Shown here one piece after another: positions 22,474 to 35,414 of a stretch of 64,000 nucleotides of DNA. Origin of the DNA: Setomelanomma holmii. Lineage: Eukaryota > Ascomycota > Dothideomycetes > Pleosporales > Phaeosphaeriaceae. Numbering within the stretch: position 1 is the first letter of the stretch; the number at the start of each line of letters is the position of its first letter. The notes under the pieces are model-generated. The model was not told the DNA's origin, ran no database searches, and was given only the letters and a program-made list of their open reading frames with translations. The translations under genes were made by a program, and so were the position numbers. The stretch lies in NCBI GenBank assembly GCA_010015745.1, contig ML978178.1:62001-126000 (forward strand). The letters are read 5' to 3'.

Positions 22474-25209
22474 TCAGTGGTCTTGGCTGCAGTATGTTCG
22501 AATCAGACGAACTATATCTCTGGTCACAAACGGCTTTGTGACAAAGCCGCGCATGCCACTGTTGACGGCCTTCTCCAGTGCTGCGTCAGTCACATCTGCG
22601 CTGACAGCGAGTATGGTTGGCTTCTTGCCGCGAGCTGCATATTCCGGCATGCTAAGAATGGCTTCGGAAGCCTGAAACCCGTCAAGCAACGGCATCCACA
22701 GGTCCATGAGGACCATGTCAATGGCTTCGCTTGACGGTCCCATGGCATTTCGCCGCATAGTATCCACCGCATCGTGGCCGTTGAAAGCTGTTGCAACGTT
22801 CTTGTAACCCAAGCGACCAAGCATGTTGACCAAGACACGTCGATTGATTGCGTTGTCGTCGACCACAAGAAAGTTCAAAGGGAGATGCTTGGCAAGGTCC
22901 GCGGGCGGAATGTCTTGGTCGGAAGAAATGACACGACGGTGGTGAGGAGGCGACGAGCTCCGATTCGGTGTCGCGAGTCCAGTGTCGAGCACAGGTACGG
23001 GGTGAATGGCGATGGTAGGCCCGTCATGTTCGGTCCTAAACGGTTCATGCGTGAGAGGTGGTGTCACTGGGGCATGGTTGATGTTCAGATGTGACACTTC
23101 GACATCGGCCGACATGCGACCTTTGATGGACGGAGTGGGTGATCCAAAAGGAGTTGATGGCCGGCTACAGACTTCTCCAGGAGCGAGTGGGACACGCATC
23201 TCAAACTCGGATCCCTTGTTCGGTCCCGCAACATGAGAACGCAGGCAGAACAGATCGCCTCCAAGCTTTCTCGCGATGCCCTTGGCCACCATCAGTCCAA
23301 GGCCCAAGCCTTCGCTTTGTCGTGTCGTCGAATCATCTTCCCGCGAAAACGGTTTGAACAGATTTGGCAGGAATGCCGCAGGTATGCCAGAGCCGGTATC
23401 CTTGATATTGATGACAACATAGCGGCCTTTGGCGCTGAGCGTTGCTTGTAGCGTGATCGACCCATCGTGCGTGAACTTGATGGCATTCAAGGCGAGACAT
23501 GACACCATCTTCGCCAGGTCTCGCTCATCAATCAGGATCGTGTCAGGCACGTCAGGCGATACTGTCCATTCGATCCATTTGGTATGTGCTTCCCCGTTAG
23601 AGCTGCGTGTGCGAACCTCGATTTTCTCTCCGGTGCCTGTCGCTTCTGCGATGGCCGAGTCTGGTCGGCCTCCGACCTTGAGAGCATCGTTGATGACATA
23701 CTGCAGGACTTCTCTCAGATTCGCATGTCGAATGCCAGGTACTTTTGAGTGTTCAGACGCAAACATTGGGGAGCTTGTCGAGTCACATCGTCCGGAGGAA
23801 GTCTTGTGCGAGCAGAGTCTGTCGAGACGGGCTACTTCCACGATACTTGTGTCCGGTGGGCATGATGCTGTGCCACGAAGCGGGGGTTCCTCGGAGAATG
23901 ATTCTCGTACTCGTTGCCGGACAGGTCTCGAAACACGAGTCTTGTTGTGTACGTCTGCCCATGACACTTCATCTCGTCGACGTTTGATGCCGCGAAACGG
24001 TGACGAGCCCAAGCTGTTGCCTGAGATCATTAGATCAGGACGCATCTCACGCCAGAATGTGTTCCACTGGTCAGGCGTCTTGTCTAGTGGAGAGAGCGGA
24101 GTTTCGGGTACACCCATGTTCATATCGTAAGCGTGTACAACATTGTCGGCTGCCTCAACTGCACGCCTTGAGCTATCTGCGCAAAGTCAGTATCATGCGT
24201 GTGGCGCAAGTGTGCCAAAAGCCTAGCGGCTGCAAGTCACAGTCACGTGGGAAGGTGTTGACTGACCCTGCACAGCTTCAATGTTCTCCTTGAGCATATC
24301 GAGTACTTTACGAGTCCGTGGGTCCATATTCATGTTCTCTGCTGCTTCCTTCAGGTTTGCCATCATAACGTCGAGCATGCCAACCACGCCTTGCATCGGT
24401 GTCCTCAGCTCATGCGAGAGACTTCTGGCATATGGTTTTAGAGACTGCGCGACCGAAACGGCCTCGTGCGGAACAATCTTGGTTTGCACTGTCGGTGCTG
24501 CCTTGGCCGAAGTCGCGAAGTTGTTGCCCTCCAGCACGCGGACTAGGATCATATCTTCCAGACTGTGAAAGATCATCTCTAAAAATCCCCAGCTCAGTAC
24601 ACGGCGAGCAGCCCCCTCTTTGCCCCACATGACGCCAAAGTGGGCGAAGCATTTCCCTTCAGCAAACAACGGGATACCTAGGAAGGCCTCGCCTGGGATG
24701 ATAAGGTCATTGGGGTTGTTGACAATGAAATCGTTCAGACGTTCCGGGATGACAAATATCTTGTCGTGCTTCATGTACGCACACGGGCACGCATAGGCAT
24801 GGTACTTGAAGTTCCGGAGGTGGCCAGGACCGTGGCCCTCATCGTCGTTGATATAAAAGGCTTCGCCCATAAGACACGCTCCAGGCTCGCCGATTGGGGG
24901 CAGTTCAACGGGCACATCTTGGTCGTCGACGAGAATTCGTTTCGAAACAAAGGCGTATTGGGCATCGGCGATGGTTGCGAGACCCTTGGTGAGAAGTGAC
25001 CAGAAGCTGTCGGTGTTGGCTTTGCGTAAGTCGTCCTTGAGTGCGACTAGTTGTTCGGCAGCGTTGCTCTCGGCGGGGTTGAACACGCGTAGCAGTTGCT
25101 CCTTGAAGCCGGTCTCGCCTGGGTGTACAACCATGCCCGGCATAGGCTGTGCAAGACAGAGCGACTGACGCTCAATTATGTCAGGTGGGATCGCAGTGTA
25201 GTCCCCCAT
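22474..25209 (-). CDS. Hybrid histidine kinase (GAF-like, HisKA, HATPase, receiver), two exons
   Basis: Exons 25209-24267 and 24176-22474 give 881 residues; the 90-bp intron (GTCAGT to GCAG) joins ENIEAVQ to DSSRRAVEAADN. Residues about 50-240 look like a GAF-type sensor with Cys-rich YHAYACPCAYMK. The H-box SLSHELRTPMQG places the phosphorylated His at 266. The ATPase domain has the N-box (LALNAIKFTHDG), G1 (DTGSGIP) and G2 (GLGLGLMVAKGIARKLGG). The receiver has VVDDNAINRRVL, the phospho-acceptor Asp near 806 in VLMDLWMPLLDG, and the Lys of VTKPF. No membrane segment was seen, so it is a cytosolic kinase that should feed a Ypd1-type phosphotransfer protein. The signal is unknown. An unusually long insert separates H-box and ATPase domain (about 200 residues). 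It appears intact. Confidence 0.94.
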
Positions 25210-28200
25210 CTTTCAGAATCCCATATGGGCTGCAGGTGGGAGGTGCTCCAGAACAGTTCGTACCGGGGTGGTGGTCTGATATGGTAGAGTCACGCAGTGT
25301 CGCTGCAAGGGCTGCGAGACCACGTTGGAGGAGCAAAGCAAGACAGATACAGGGACGACGAAGTTCGGACCTTGGCTGACGACGACGGCCGCAACGTCGG
25401 ACAGTTCACTGGCGGGAGCGATTGCCAACAGGGACAGAGAAGCGAAGCAGAGTGGCAGGGTGAGAAATGCGTTTGTGTGCGGGACGAAGGAAGATGCGAG
25501 GGAGGGCAGGCGCAGACGACGATATGGTTGGTTTGCGCAGACCGACTGCTAGAGTCGTACATAAGAGGGCTGGCCGTCTCCGCCCCCATGGCGATCTAGA
25601 ACGCATGCCGATGCGGTGGAGGCCTTTGCGTTCCCTTGGACTCCGGCGCTCCACCCACAGGGGGCACAAAGCGACGCTTCTGGCAGTCGAGAGAGGTCCG
25701 GCTGATAGCACTGAAAAGACGCCGGCCCCCAGCGAGCTCTGCTCCTCGCCGCGACGCAACTCTCGCGGTGCTGTTGTTTGGAGGCAGTTCAGATCGGTGG
25801 GCGATGCTGGGGCGCCATGGGACCCTGGCAGGCTTCGGTAAGCACAACTGATTGGGTCGCGCTTGCTGGAACAGTCTGGATGCTCTCGGCTCATGCACGA
25901 TTCGCAGCGCTAGCCCTGTTAGTGCCTGTCCCTCGGCCTGCAGGGCCACACCTCTGCTCACAAACACCGCCGAGCACTGTGGCAGGCCTGGCCACATCGC
26001 AGCACGGGCACGTTGTGAGATGCCCTGACGAGCAGCAAACGATAGATACGAGCGTGGAGATGAGCTCGTCGCTGTTGTGATGAGTGTATATTTACTGACG
26101 CGACCCGCGAAGAGGTGCTCACCACCGAGCTTCGGTGCTGATGTTGCGGCTTCTGCCTCGTGACGGCCCAGGCCCAGGAACCCGCGTGCTTACGACTCCG
26201 AAGAGCACTGCGGTACTATCGCAGCCCCCGCAGGCCGATACTGGGGGATTGTGATGTCGCCCATCGACGTCAGCGGCTCCAGGCCTGCGACTACAGTATC
26301 AGGCACAAGATGCACTACTTGCCAGTCTGCTGGGCTGGGCTGCTCGATCTGCTCAGAGCTGGTGTTGAGCCAGAATACTGTGTACATACAGTAGCGCGCT
26401 GTGTATGGCCACGCTTTTTGTCTTACACTGCAGCAAGATCGACAGCATGTAGCAGTCTCCTTTTGTTCATGCTCGTCCTTCACAGTCAAAGCAGAAGTTC
26501 AGCTGGGGCTCACATGCACGCCCTCAGCGCAACGACACAGCTCTCTCATGCCTGCTATACTGCTATGCAGTCGCCTGCTTCATCACGCCAGATCAGTGTT
26601 CATGTACACCGCTGCATCTCATCATCTTGACTGTGTCGCAGAAATTAACGTGTCATGAACCAGCAGCTCTAGGCCCGCCGTCTGTACGCAAGCGCGGACC
26701 TACCAGAGTTATTTCCGTTGCTAGCAAATCTGGCCTGGTGAGTGATCCACGACTTCTCCCGCGATCCCGCTTCTAGGCAAGAGCGCCCGTCCGTGAACGC
26801 TCGTCTGGTCCACGTGAACGTCGAGAAGAAGACACGCCTTGAGCTCAAAGTAACGTTACATAGCGCGGCTTCAGCCATAGATACATCTCCCTCCGTTCCC
26901 TCTGAATGGTGAAGTGCCCAAGCGGCTCACGCAGAGGAGATCGGCGACCCATCACGAGAAATATGCCATGTTAGACCCTTGATCCGCATCGTCGCACCCT
27001 TTCAGGCCCGCATGTCGATCGCAACTTCCTCGAGAGACTTGTGGGGAAGGTCTTGGCGAGGGTCCTGATACTAATGAAACCGCATGTCAACCTCAACTCC
27101 ATGCTCAAACCTCGTCACTCAATCTCACACAAACAATATTCCACGACAAACGTTCTTCTGCGATGCACCTAGCAGCAATCTGATGCGGTAGTCAGTTTGC
27201 ACTAGCCAACGGTAGTCTCGGCACATTGGGCGTCCGAATTTAGTGCCGCCGCGCCGTCCCAGTCATACCACAAGTCCAGATCATTATCACTCCTATTACT
27301 TGTCTCCCGATCTAAATCAGTAATGCTGAAACGTTCTGATCAGGCATCGCAATTCATGTCAACTCACGGTCCTGCAGCTGCAGTGCCTTGGAATGACGAG
27401 CCGCACCACGATCGCTCGAGTACCCATTATTCGACCCGTCTAGACTAGATGGGGCGTAAACCTACAAATAGCTCCTGTCACGACGACGTGCACCCCAAAG
27501 CACGATGCATCACAGGTGTACGTACCAGCGGTCGACTGCGGGCACTCGACAGTGCATGTGGTTGACAGAAACGTGCGTTATGGGAACTACCACGACCATA
27601 GCGGGCAAGGCTGCAACGTCTAGACCTATCTACAGCTGCACGCAATCTCATGAGCCGTGGTACTACATCCTGTGGGAGCTCAAGAGCTGTATATTCCGCG
27701 GAGCCTGTCAACCAATCCAAAGCTCCTTCGGCGCATATCGATTGCAGACATTCATTCTGCTCTGCACCCTTGGTCTCTGATCCCGCTGTAAATTGCAGCT
27801 TCCTTTGCAGTCAAGACCAGCGCACGGCCGTCAAGCACCAGGTCTATGACGACACATCGCTCTACTGGGGTATCGCTGCGTTCTCATGATCCTGGACGCC
27901 TTGGCAACGGTCTGGACTCATGCATATAGGGATCCATGCTCAGCTGCGTTTACGGCTCGATATCAATGCTCCTTCTTGCAGGGTAGGTTTGTTCTAGGCG
28001 CTGAGGTGCTGAGCGAAGGGATCCGAAACACGCGCTGTCCGCTGGACCAGTTTCCAAGGACATGCACGACCCACAGTGAAGCTGTAAGACTTATGAGCAG
28101 GCCACATGCAACTTGGCTTGATACAATGGAAACCACACAAATGCATAATAAGCTATCGAAAAGAGGCCGTAAATTCCATCAAGAGCGCCTGCCTCCCGAA

Positions 28201-30170
28201 CTGGGTTGATCTAGAGCTGTTGATGGAACCCCGACAGTACCATTTCTCGTGGCAGCTGGAACTTGATTGATGCTGGATGTGTATCCGAGTGTAGTCTGTT
28301 GTGCACTGGCCAGATCTATGTTGGTGCAGCAACATCTTATAGTGGTAGATTTCGTGTAGTGGTAGGGCGGTCTCTGCTCAAAGCTGGCAGGTCTAGACTG
28401 CAAGCTTCGACCGCAGCAGGCTTTGCTGGAGTGCTCTTGTGCGCCATCTGTCACTGCAGTTTCGTTTTCCGCTGGCGTCAAATCGTTGCGCTATAAGGAA
28501 GAGGGACACTTGCTTCAGACCCCAGGAAGACTGCTGGCGTGATTCTCTTTCAGGGTGAACTAGCCTCTTTTCACTGCCCAGTCGACGTTCCGGGTGACCT
28601 GGGACGTACGTTCTACATCCAAATACATCATACCATCTCCTTTTCTATTGCCAGGATGGGTGCAGATGATATCCTAAGCAGTGAAGACCAGGGTAGCGGT
28701 CGATTAGATGTTCCATGCAGTGGAAGAAACGAGTGATCCTGTTCATTCAACATCCCGTCTGAAGTCAAGGTAGCAATGATAAATGCCAAGCATTTGCTTC
28801 GTGGTAACGATAACAATCTGCATCAGCGCATCGACGCATGGCGTGGGGACTGTCATGCAACCTTTGGTGCCGATAACCTGCAATACCAGCTCTCGCCTAC
28901 CAGTCTTTGCATCGCGTGACGGTCTCAGGTATGAAAGCCCACAAGGTCGTGTGCAACTTTACTCAGTCTCCTCCACCAATCAGAGAGGTGAACAGTAGAG
29001 GGTGCATCTTGGAACGGCACAAGCTTGAGTTCGCTTGTACGGACGTGTAAAGCAACACATACCGCTTGTTCCCCACGTTCGCTGGGACACAACGTCTGCT
29101 GATTATCATTGCATTACTTGATGTTGCGCGAAGGTATACACACCCTGTCAAAGGCGTAAGTACGTCTAGAACGCAGTACCTAGAAGGTTTTCACCGTTCT
29201 TAGGATATTATGTAGGCGTGCTAGGCACCAGTGAGGACTGTCAACACTGTCTCACTGGGGGCTGAAAATTGCGGTAGCCCGCCTTGTGGCCACGATTGCC
29301 ACGATAGCCTCAAGCTGCGGTTAGTTCCAGTACAGCATATTTCGCTCTAAGCCTGCTGCACCGATTCTCGCTCCTCTGTCCACATAATGAACGCATTCTT
29401 ATTCTTTTTTTTTGGGTAGAGGGGGCGGGGTTTCCCCGCATCGCTGCTGTGGGCATAGGGGTATCCTTTCACTGCAAGGACCCGATGTCTGTCATGCTGA
29501 GGTAGTGGGCGGGATGGAGTCGCGTGTGGCAGGACACCATTGTGATAGCCACGAGGCGACGGCGTCTTGCTGTTGAGCATACGTGTCTTTCATGGGCATA
29601 GCTTCCACAATTGAGATTACAGTGTAGCAGTGATATGATCCTGTGGCTGTTGACGCATACTACAGTCGAAGCAGGCATTAAGTGATAGTGAGCAAATTGT
29701 GACTGCAAAGAGCTTGTCCAATCACAGGTCGTAGTACCGCCAGCCGATTCATAAAGAGCACACCATACGTAATGATCAAGCACGTTCAGATAAAGTAGCT
29801 TAGTTAGGCTGCCCCCCCTGTGCCGCCAGCGAACGCAATGATCGTATGTGTACGTGAATTTCTGTCTAGGAACCAGGACGAAGTCCGCCCTGAACATCAC
29901 CAAGGACTGGAACCATGTCCCTTTCTGTTGCTGCAATTGGATGTCTCTTACTGCAAGTCTTGGAACCGAGCTGAATATCAAAGGTTGCGGAACAAGCCAC
30001 TTACGTGTGGCAAATAAGCAGGACATGACAATGATGCGTGATGGGCAAGCTTCTCTGGCGGGTATGGCGGACGATTTGAGAGGCAGGTGACTCAGCAGAC
30101 TTGTGATTGATCATATTGTTCTTCGGTCAAGTTGCGGGCCCGGTTGAGTTTATAGCTTTGCGTTGCCTTC
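25210..30170. other. Five-kilobase region without a supported gene
   Basis: Between the kinase start and the 3' end of the ligase gene. Many short frames occur, none longer than 185 codons (29,469-30,026 minus, ATG-started but with no domain). Composition is balanced and not RIP-like. 25,210-26,100 is GC-rich and likely carries the kinase promoter or leader. A T/G-rich run lies at 29,405-29,432. I found no tRNA, tandem repeat or transposon motif. A long RNA or a multi-exon gene of unknown family cannot be excluded. Confidence 0.5.
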
Positions 30171-32083
30171 CTACTTCAACCTTACATGGTACTGATCGCG
30201 CAACTCTCTTCGCAACATCTTGCCCGATGGAGTCCTTGAAATCTGTTCGTATGTCAACATGACCCCATGAAGGGATGTACCAGTTGCTGGATTACATACC
30301 GAGTCCACAGTCTCGATACCTCCCATAAGCCACTTGTGCTTACTCAGACGGCTTTTGACCCACTCGTCCAGCTTCTCGGTAACATCTTTGGCGCTCAGCT
30401 TCGACCCTTCCGCGGTCAATACTACCCAGGCGCGGACGAACAATGATCCATCTCCTCGCCCATTGTCTACGCCAACTACACACGCATCACGAACAATGCC
30501 TTCTGGGTGATCAAGGAGTGTATCCTCAACTTCGGTAGCAGCTACCTGCAAGCCTTTGACCTTGGTCATCTCCTTCAGTCGATCCAGGTAGTGGATGCGG
30601 TCTTTCTCATCTCGCATGACCCGATCGCCGGTTCGCAACCAACCCGGCTCGGTGAATATTTCTGCCGTAGCTGCTGCATCTTTGAAGTAGCCTGGTGTGA
30701 CAACTGCACCACGCGCCCAGAGTTCACCCTCCTCGCCTTTTGGCACATCTTTCAACGTATCGGGATCCACGACTCGGCTTTCCATTCCAGGCAAGAGGTA
30801 GCCGATTGTACCAGGCAACGCAGGCTCAAGACCGAAGATACCCGGTGCAGCTGGACTAGCAATGCTGGCAGCCTCAGTGAGCCCGTAGCCGCTTGGTGTG
30901 GGCATCGCAGCACCCTGTAGAAGCTTCTTCGCTAGTTGATATGCGACGTCCGGTGGGAGATACGCAGCGCCACTACCAGCACCAATGACAGAACTCAAAT
31001 TGTATTTCTCCGTCAAATCACTTTGGGCGAGTTGACGGACTAGAGGTGGGACCAGAGGCAGATGTGTGATCTTGTACTTTTGAACACTTTTGAGAGCAAG
31101 CTTGACGTCCCACTTTGGCAGCAATACGTTCGTATTTTGCATTAGGTTTACGCGTAGTATCCACAGTATCATGCCGTAGGAATGGTACATTGGTATGACG
31201 CCTAGTGTCCGACTCGGCGGGGACAGCGGCTCCACGCCAGCATAACGCGCGCTTTGAACAGCTGTGATGAGTGTTTGCATGCCAGAGTGATATCCGTTCT
31301 TGCGGGTTATCATCATCGCTTTGGGAAGTCCGGATGTGACTGAGGATTGGAAGAGATATGCCATAGGATCGCCACCCAAGAGTCGTCGCGGTCGCTCGGG
31401 TAGCTTCATACCTTCTCGGACAAGTGCTTCGATGGTTGGTTGGCCTGCTACAGTGTCCAATCGAGGATTATCGCTAAGGACAATCACCTTTCTTGGATCA
31501 AGCAGCAGCTTCAGTCGGAGGTTATCGCTTTCTCCGGAGCCTAGCTTGAGCGCCCCCTGCAGCACAGGAAGAAGGCTTTCGTGACACATGATGCTGGTGA
31601 TCTGCATCTTTCGCAAGACCCACCAAAGCTCATAGACGGTACTTGCAGGGCTTATGCCACCGAAAACCAGTTCAGAGCGAAAGCATGCGTGCGCTACAGA
31701 GGGATAGTGAAGATGATTCCGAGAGAATAACCCTAGGATTTCACCATTCTCTTTGTCGCTCATTGGACTCTTCTCTGAACCCAGTGGATTTGGCCCGTCG
31801 TGTCGAAGGACACGAGCTAATGCGCACACACGCCCATAAAATTGGTGAAGTGTGATTGTCTCTTCCGTGACTACATTGATGAAGAGCGGGTAATCCAAAG
31901 GTAATGAGTTCTCGGGTGGGAAGCACAATTCGTGGATTTTAGATCGTCTGGCGATGGTGGGAAAGGTCCGAACGAAGAAGAGAACACTGGATCACAGTGT
32001 GATTTATAGATGTAGTCGTGAGGATGCGGTGCGTTGGGCCCGAGGAATCGCGAGAAGTTTGGCTTAAAGATGTCGTGGGCCAT
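30171..32083 (-). CDS. AMP-dependent ligase / adenylate-forming enzyme with a 1-nt frame break
   Basis: ATG at 32,083 begins MAHDIFKPNFSRF and reads to PPSPDDLK; the rest (IHELCFPPENSLPLDYPLF...) lies one base out of frame after the four A residues (minus sense) at 31,940-31,937. A fifth A would join them into about 618 residues. One 57-bp intron (30,299-30,243, GTATGT to ACAG) joins GGIETVDS to ISRTPSGKMLRR. Motifs are those of acyl/aryl-CoA ligases: SSVTSGLPKAM (P-loop), YGLTEA, GELWARG, TGDR, and KEMTKVKGLQVAATEVE with the final catalytic Lys in PSGKMLRR. The substrate cannot be read; 4-coumarate-CoA-ligase-like and fatty-acid ligases both fit. The break sits in a homopolymer, so a sequencing error is as likely as a mutation. 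No polyketide or peptide synthase is nearby. Confidence 0.83.
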
Positions 32084-33109
32084 GTTGAGAGTCTGGCGGC
32101 GAAGAGTTGATTGGGCTTCGTGGCAAGACTTTGATTGAAATTGAGATCACATAGTCGCTCACTCAACGACCATCTTGTCCTCTTTCCCAGGTGTACTGAA
32201 GTTGCCGAATTTCAGCGTCGGCATTCTAACCTCGGGAGGTGCTGCCTCACCCCGCGTCCCAGTTAGGCTGCGGCGACAGATTGTATGCGAGTAAGCTGGC
32301 CCCTCGCAAGATCATATTCAATCTCCTTTAGAACACGATGAGTTGCATTGATGCACGCATATGCGTCCAGAACTGTGAGCGTCGATCAAGGCTTCAGCAG
32401 TCGCAACTAGGTTGGCAGAACAATATTAGAAGACACGAATCCCCGCATTGCCCTCACCAGTAGCAGGTTTGGTCAGCAGAACTTCACTCAAGAAGTCCGC
32501 ATCCGGTTGTTGACTTCGACAATAGCCAGAGTGCTTCGTCAATTTTCGCCCTATTCTCTCTTCTCTTTGTAAGGTCGACGTTTGACGACATCAAGTCCAA
32601 TGTATGATGTCTCGCTGCAGACATTGCAACGTTTTCCCCTTCCGCGTATCGACGCGATCACTTCCCACTTCTCCCACTTCATTAACCTGGGGTCGTCTGC
32701 GGCTGAAGAATTACTGACATGAAGGGGCTTGCTTTTGTTTTTGCGACTGGACGCCTTACATCTGGCCTTTGCCTAAAAGGGACGCGAGCTGTTTCAGCTG
32801 ATCGACACAGGAACCGAATATGCGGTCGCCACAACACATCTAATGTCATCTCCAGACACATTCCCCTTCAGTTCTCGTCGATTAAATGCTTCTTTGATGC
32901 GATGCGTGGTACGACCTCAACGACGCAATAGATCTCCACCCTCCGTCTGAGCTGTGGCGAAGTAATGCAACCGACTCTCGCAATTCAGCTTCAGTCGTAT
33001 TTGGCCCCAAGTTCGCCTGATCAAGACTTCGTTGCCCTGCTGATCACGCGACATCGCAAACATATATCTCTGCCCCGCCAAGCATTGTAGGCCATCAGTA
33101 CCCAAGATC
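32084..33109. other. Divergent promoter region
   Basis: 1.03 kb between the diverging ligase and CorA-like genes. It must hold both promoters. Only short frames with no domain are present. No RNA gene or repeat was seen. Confidence 0.55.
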
Positions 33110-35037
33110 ATGTCATCGTCTTCCGAAGATCATGGCGAGACGCCAGTTAAGGCCACACCAGCTAAAGCACTGACCGGCGTCTCTCTTGACATGGGAGGGA
33201 CTTTGTGGTCTTCGCACAACATACCGCATAGTCCAGAGTTCGGTGATCCTTACGCACACATCGGGGATGCATACGACCGGAGGCAAGACACCGCTGAGAC
33301 ATGGGAGATCAGAGACCCGTAAGTCGGTCTTCATGAAAGAGGCCGCCCTTTGTGCTGATTCTATGAAGTGGTAGCCGTAAAATGCCATATCTTGCGCACA
33401 TCAAATCCTTGACACCAATGTGGAGAACTCTGCGCCATCTCTCTGACTGGATGGAAGTGGGCACCACGCCTCTTCGATGGAACGAAATGGATAAACCAGC
33501 AGAACATGTTCGCAGAGTCAACAAGGTGGCGGTTACATTTGTTGAGTACAGGCCTGCAGTCAAGCCAAAGCCCAGAGACATCGCTTCGCCGAGCGAGCTT
33601 AAGGAGCTCCTTCAGTCGATATCTCAGGAGCCCTCCAAGGACATCCCCCTGCGACTTTTCATCGTCGAAGATCTCTCCCAGCAAGTCATAGAGTTGCTCG
33701 GCTCAAGGTTTGACATCGATCCTATGTTCTTTCGCGAGCAGATTGACGAGTATGTTTGGCACAATGTGCGCGATCCTTGGGCTCAACCACCGAGCTTGAT
33801 GTCTAGTATGAAGCATCGAAACTGGTTCCGACTCCGCAACATGCGTCTTCGATACTACAAAACAGACGAAGAGTTCCAGAAGGCGCGACTAGAGGCAAAT
33901 CAGTGGAACGTATTGCGCCGTCCAGACAACGACGAGAACCATTGGAACTATCAAGATAGCAAAGAAGCGGTAGTGTCGATCATGCGAACGCGCTCAGCCA
34001 TGTGGATTGGTAAGGACAAAGAATGCGGGAATGCGACAGTTGGCATCATAGTAGTCGATCCTACAGTATCTCAAGGACAACCTTTGTGGCACGATCGGTC
34101 AAATTGGCTTCCCTTGCCAGGAATGCACGCGCCATCGTATCCAGTGGTGAAGCAGTCCGTGTCTTGGTATAGGGATATTGTCAACATGACTGCCGCGTTT
34201 CCCTGGTTCGAAGTAGCCAATGGCCATGATATAAACTTACAGGTCCTAGCGAAACCAGCACTGTACACGATATGTGCAGAATGGCTTATTGTATGCGATT
34301 ACGTGAAGGCGCGGTTGAGCCAGATCGAATGGGAGCTCGAGATGCCTGATCTCTTTCGCTCAAAGGGTGATGTGATCGAGAGCTCTCTTAGACGACTGCA
34401 CACCTGGCGTCGGCAAATTCCAGTCTTTCGGGAAATGGTCACAGAAACGCTTGAACAGGCACTCCCTGCAGCTGCGCGACTCACATCGACACGTCCGATG
34501 GCATCTATCGCACCGAATTCGCCTCTATCCGCCATCAACACTCCATCCATCTTGACCGATATGCCAATCATCAACTTTGAAGACGTGTCTGGCTACGAAG
34601 AAATCTTACCAGACTTCCGTCGCGTACTAGCTGCTGTCAACGAGCTGCAAGAACGCGTAGACCGTCTTACCGGCATTGTGACCTCTGAGATTGGCATTGA
34701 AGACTCGCGCCGAGGGCTTGAGGATTCAAGGCGCGGGCTGGAGGAGAATCATAATATGGCACGCCTCACGTGGCTTGCTACTATCTTTATTCCGTTATCA
34801 TTCATCAGCAGCATGTACAGCATGAACGAGGATGTCACCGCACTGAAGACAACTTACGGTTGGTTCTTCTTGACTGCGGTCCCCTTCACGTTGATCATCA
34901 TGGCGATAGGGTGGGTTGCAGGCGGTGGATCTCTGACGCCGTGGAAGAAAGTGGACGACACAAAGCAGAAAGGTGTTGTTGGAGGCAGACTAGTCAACTC
35001 TCGCGCAAAGAAAGAGGTGGGCCAGAAAATGGCATAG
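33110..35037 (+). CDS. CorA-like divalent cation transporter family protein, two exons
   Basis: Exons 33110-33318 and 33375-35037 give 623 residues; the 56-bp intron (GTAAGT to GTAG) joins WEIRDP to RKMPYLAHI. A large soluble N-terminal domain (to about 550) is followed by two helices: LTWLATIFIPLSFISSMYSMNED, where the pore signature GMN of CorA appears as SMN, then WFFLTAVPFTLIIMAIGWVAG. A coiled segment before helix 1 contains an in-frame tandem duplication, EDSRRGLEDSRRGLEEN. Fungi carry many such CorA-like proteins with altered GMN; Mg2+ transport is known for true CorA/ALR proteins but is uncertain here. It is the last host gene before the transposon block. Confidence 0.88.
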
Positions 35038-35414
35038 ACTGCGTGACGTGCTGATAGCCTTCTACGTTGCAATCAAGGCACAGTAACTCGTCTGTACGAG
35101 CTTCAATCAGGTGAAGAACGATTATGATCAGCCTTCGTCTTAACATAGCATCAATACAAGTCGCTAATGCGAAAGAATACCAACTCGCTGGCCACATTCA
35201 CGAACGGGCGACCACAGGCGCACGCTATAACGCAGTGCCCGCGGAGGCGCTATGTACGCCGCGTTCATCTCCAAGAAATATGACCTTCGTGTAATGTTGT
35301 AGAGCGGGAATTTCTTTCGCCCTCCCCAGCTGCTTCGAAAACGATGGAGGATACTGTTGGCCACTATGCCCAAGAAGCTTCTGTAATGTTTGCAGCGACC
35401 TCTCCTCGACCCCC
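35038..35414. other. Spacer between last host gene and the LINE
   Basis: About 380 bp with no gene. The 5' boundary of the LINE is not marked by an obvious duplication, so part of this stretch could belong to its 5' untranslated region. Confidence 0.45.

Noticed and set aside
23429..24130. 233-codon plus-strand frame
   Set aside because: Antisense shadow of the hybrid histidine kinase.
29469..30026. 185-codon ATG-started minus-strand frame
   Set aside because: No domain, no splice context, no compositional bias toward coding; could be chance. RNA data would decide.
30171..35037. A secondary-metabolite cluster around the AMP-dependent ligase
   Set aside because: No polyketide synthase, peptide synthetase, terpene cyclase or pathway regulator is nearby; one adenylate-forming enzyme is not enough.
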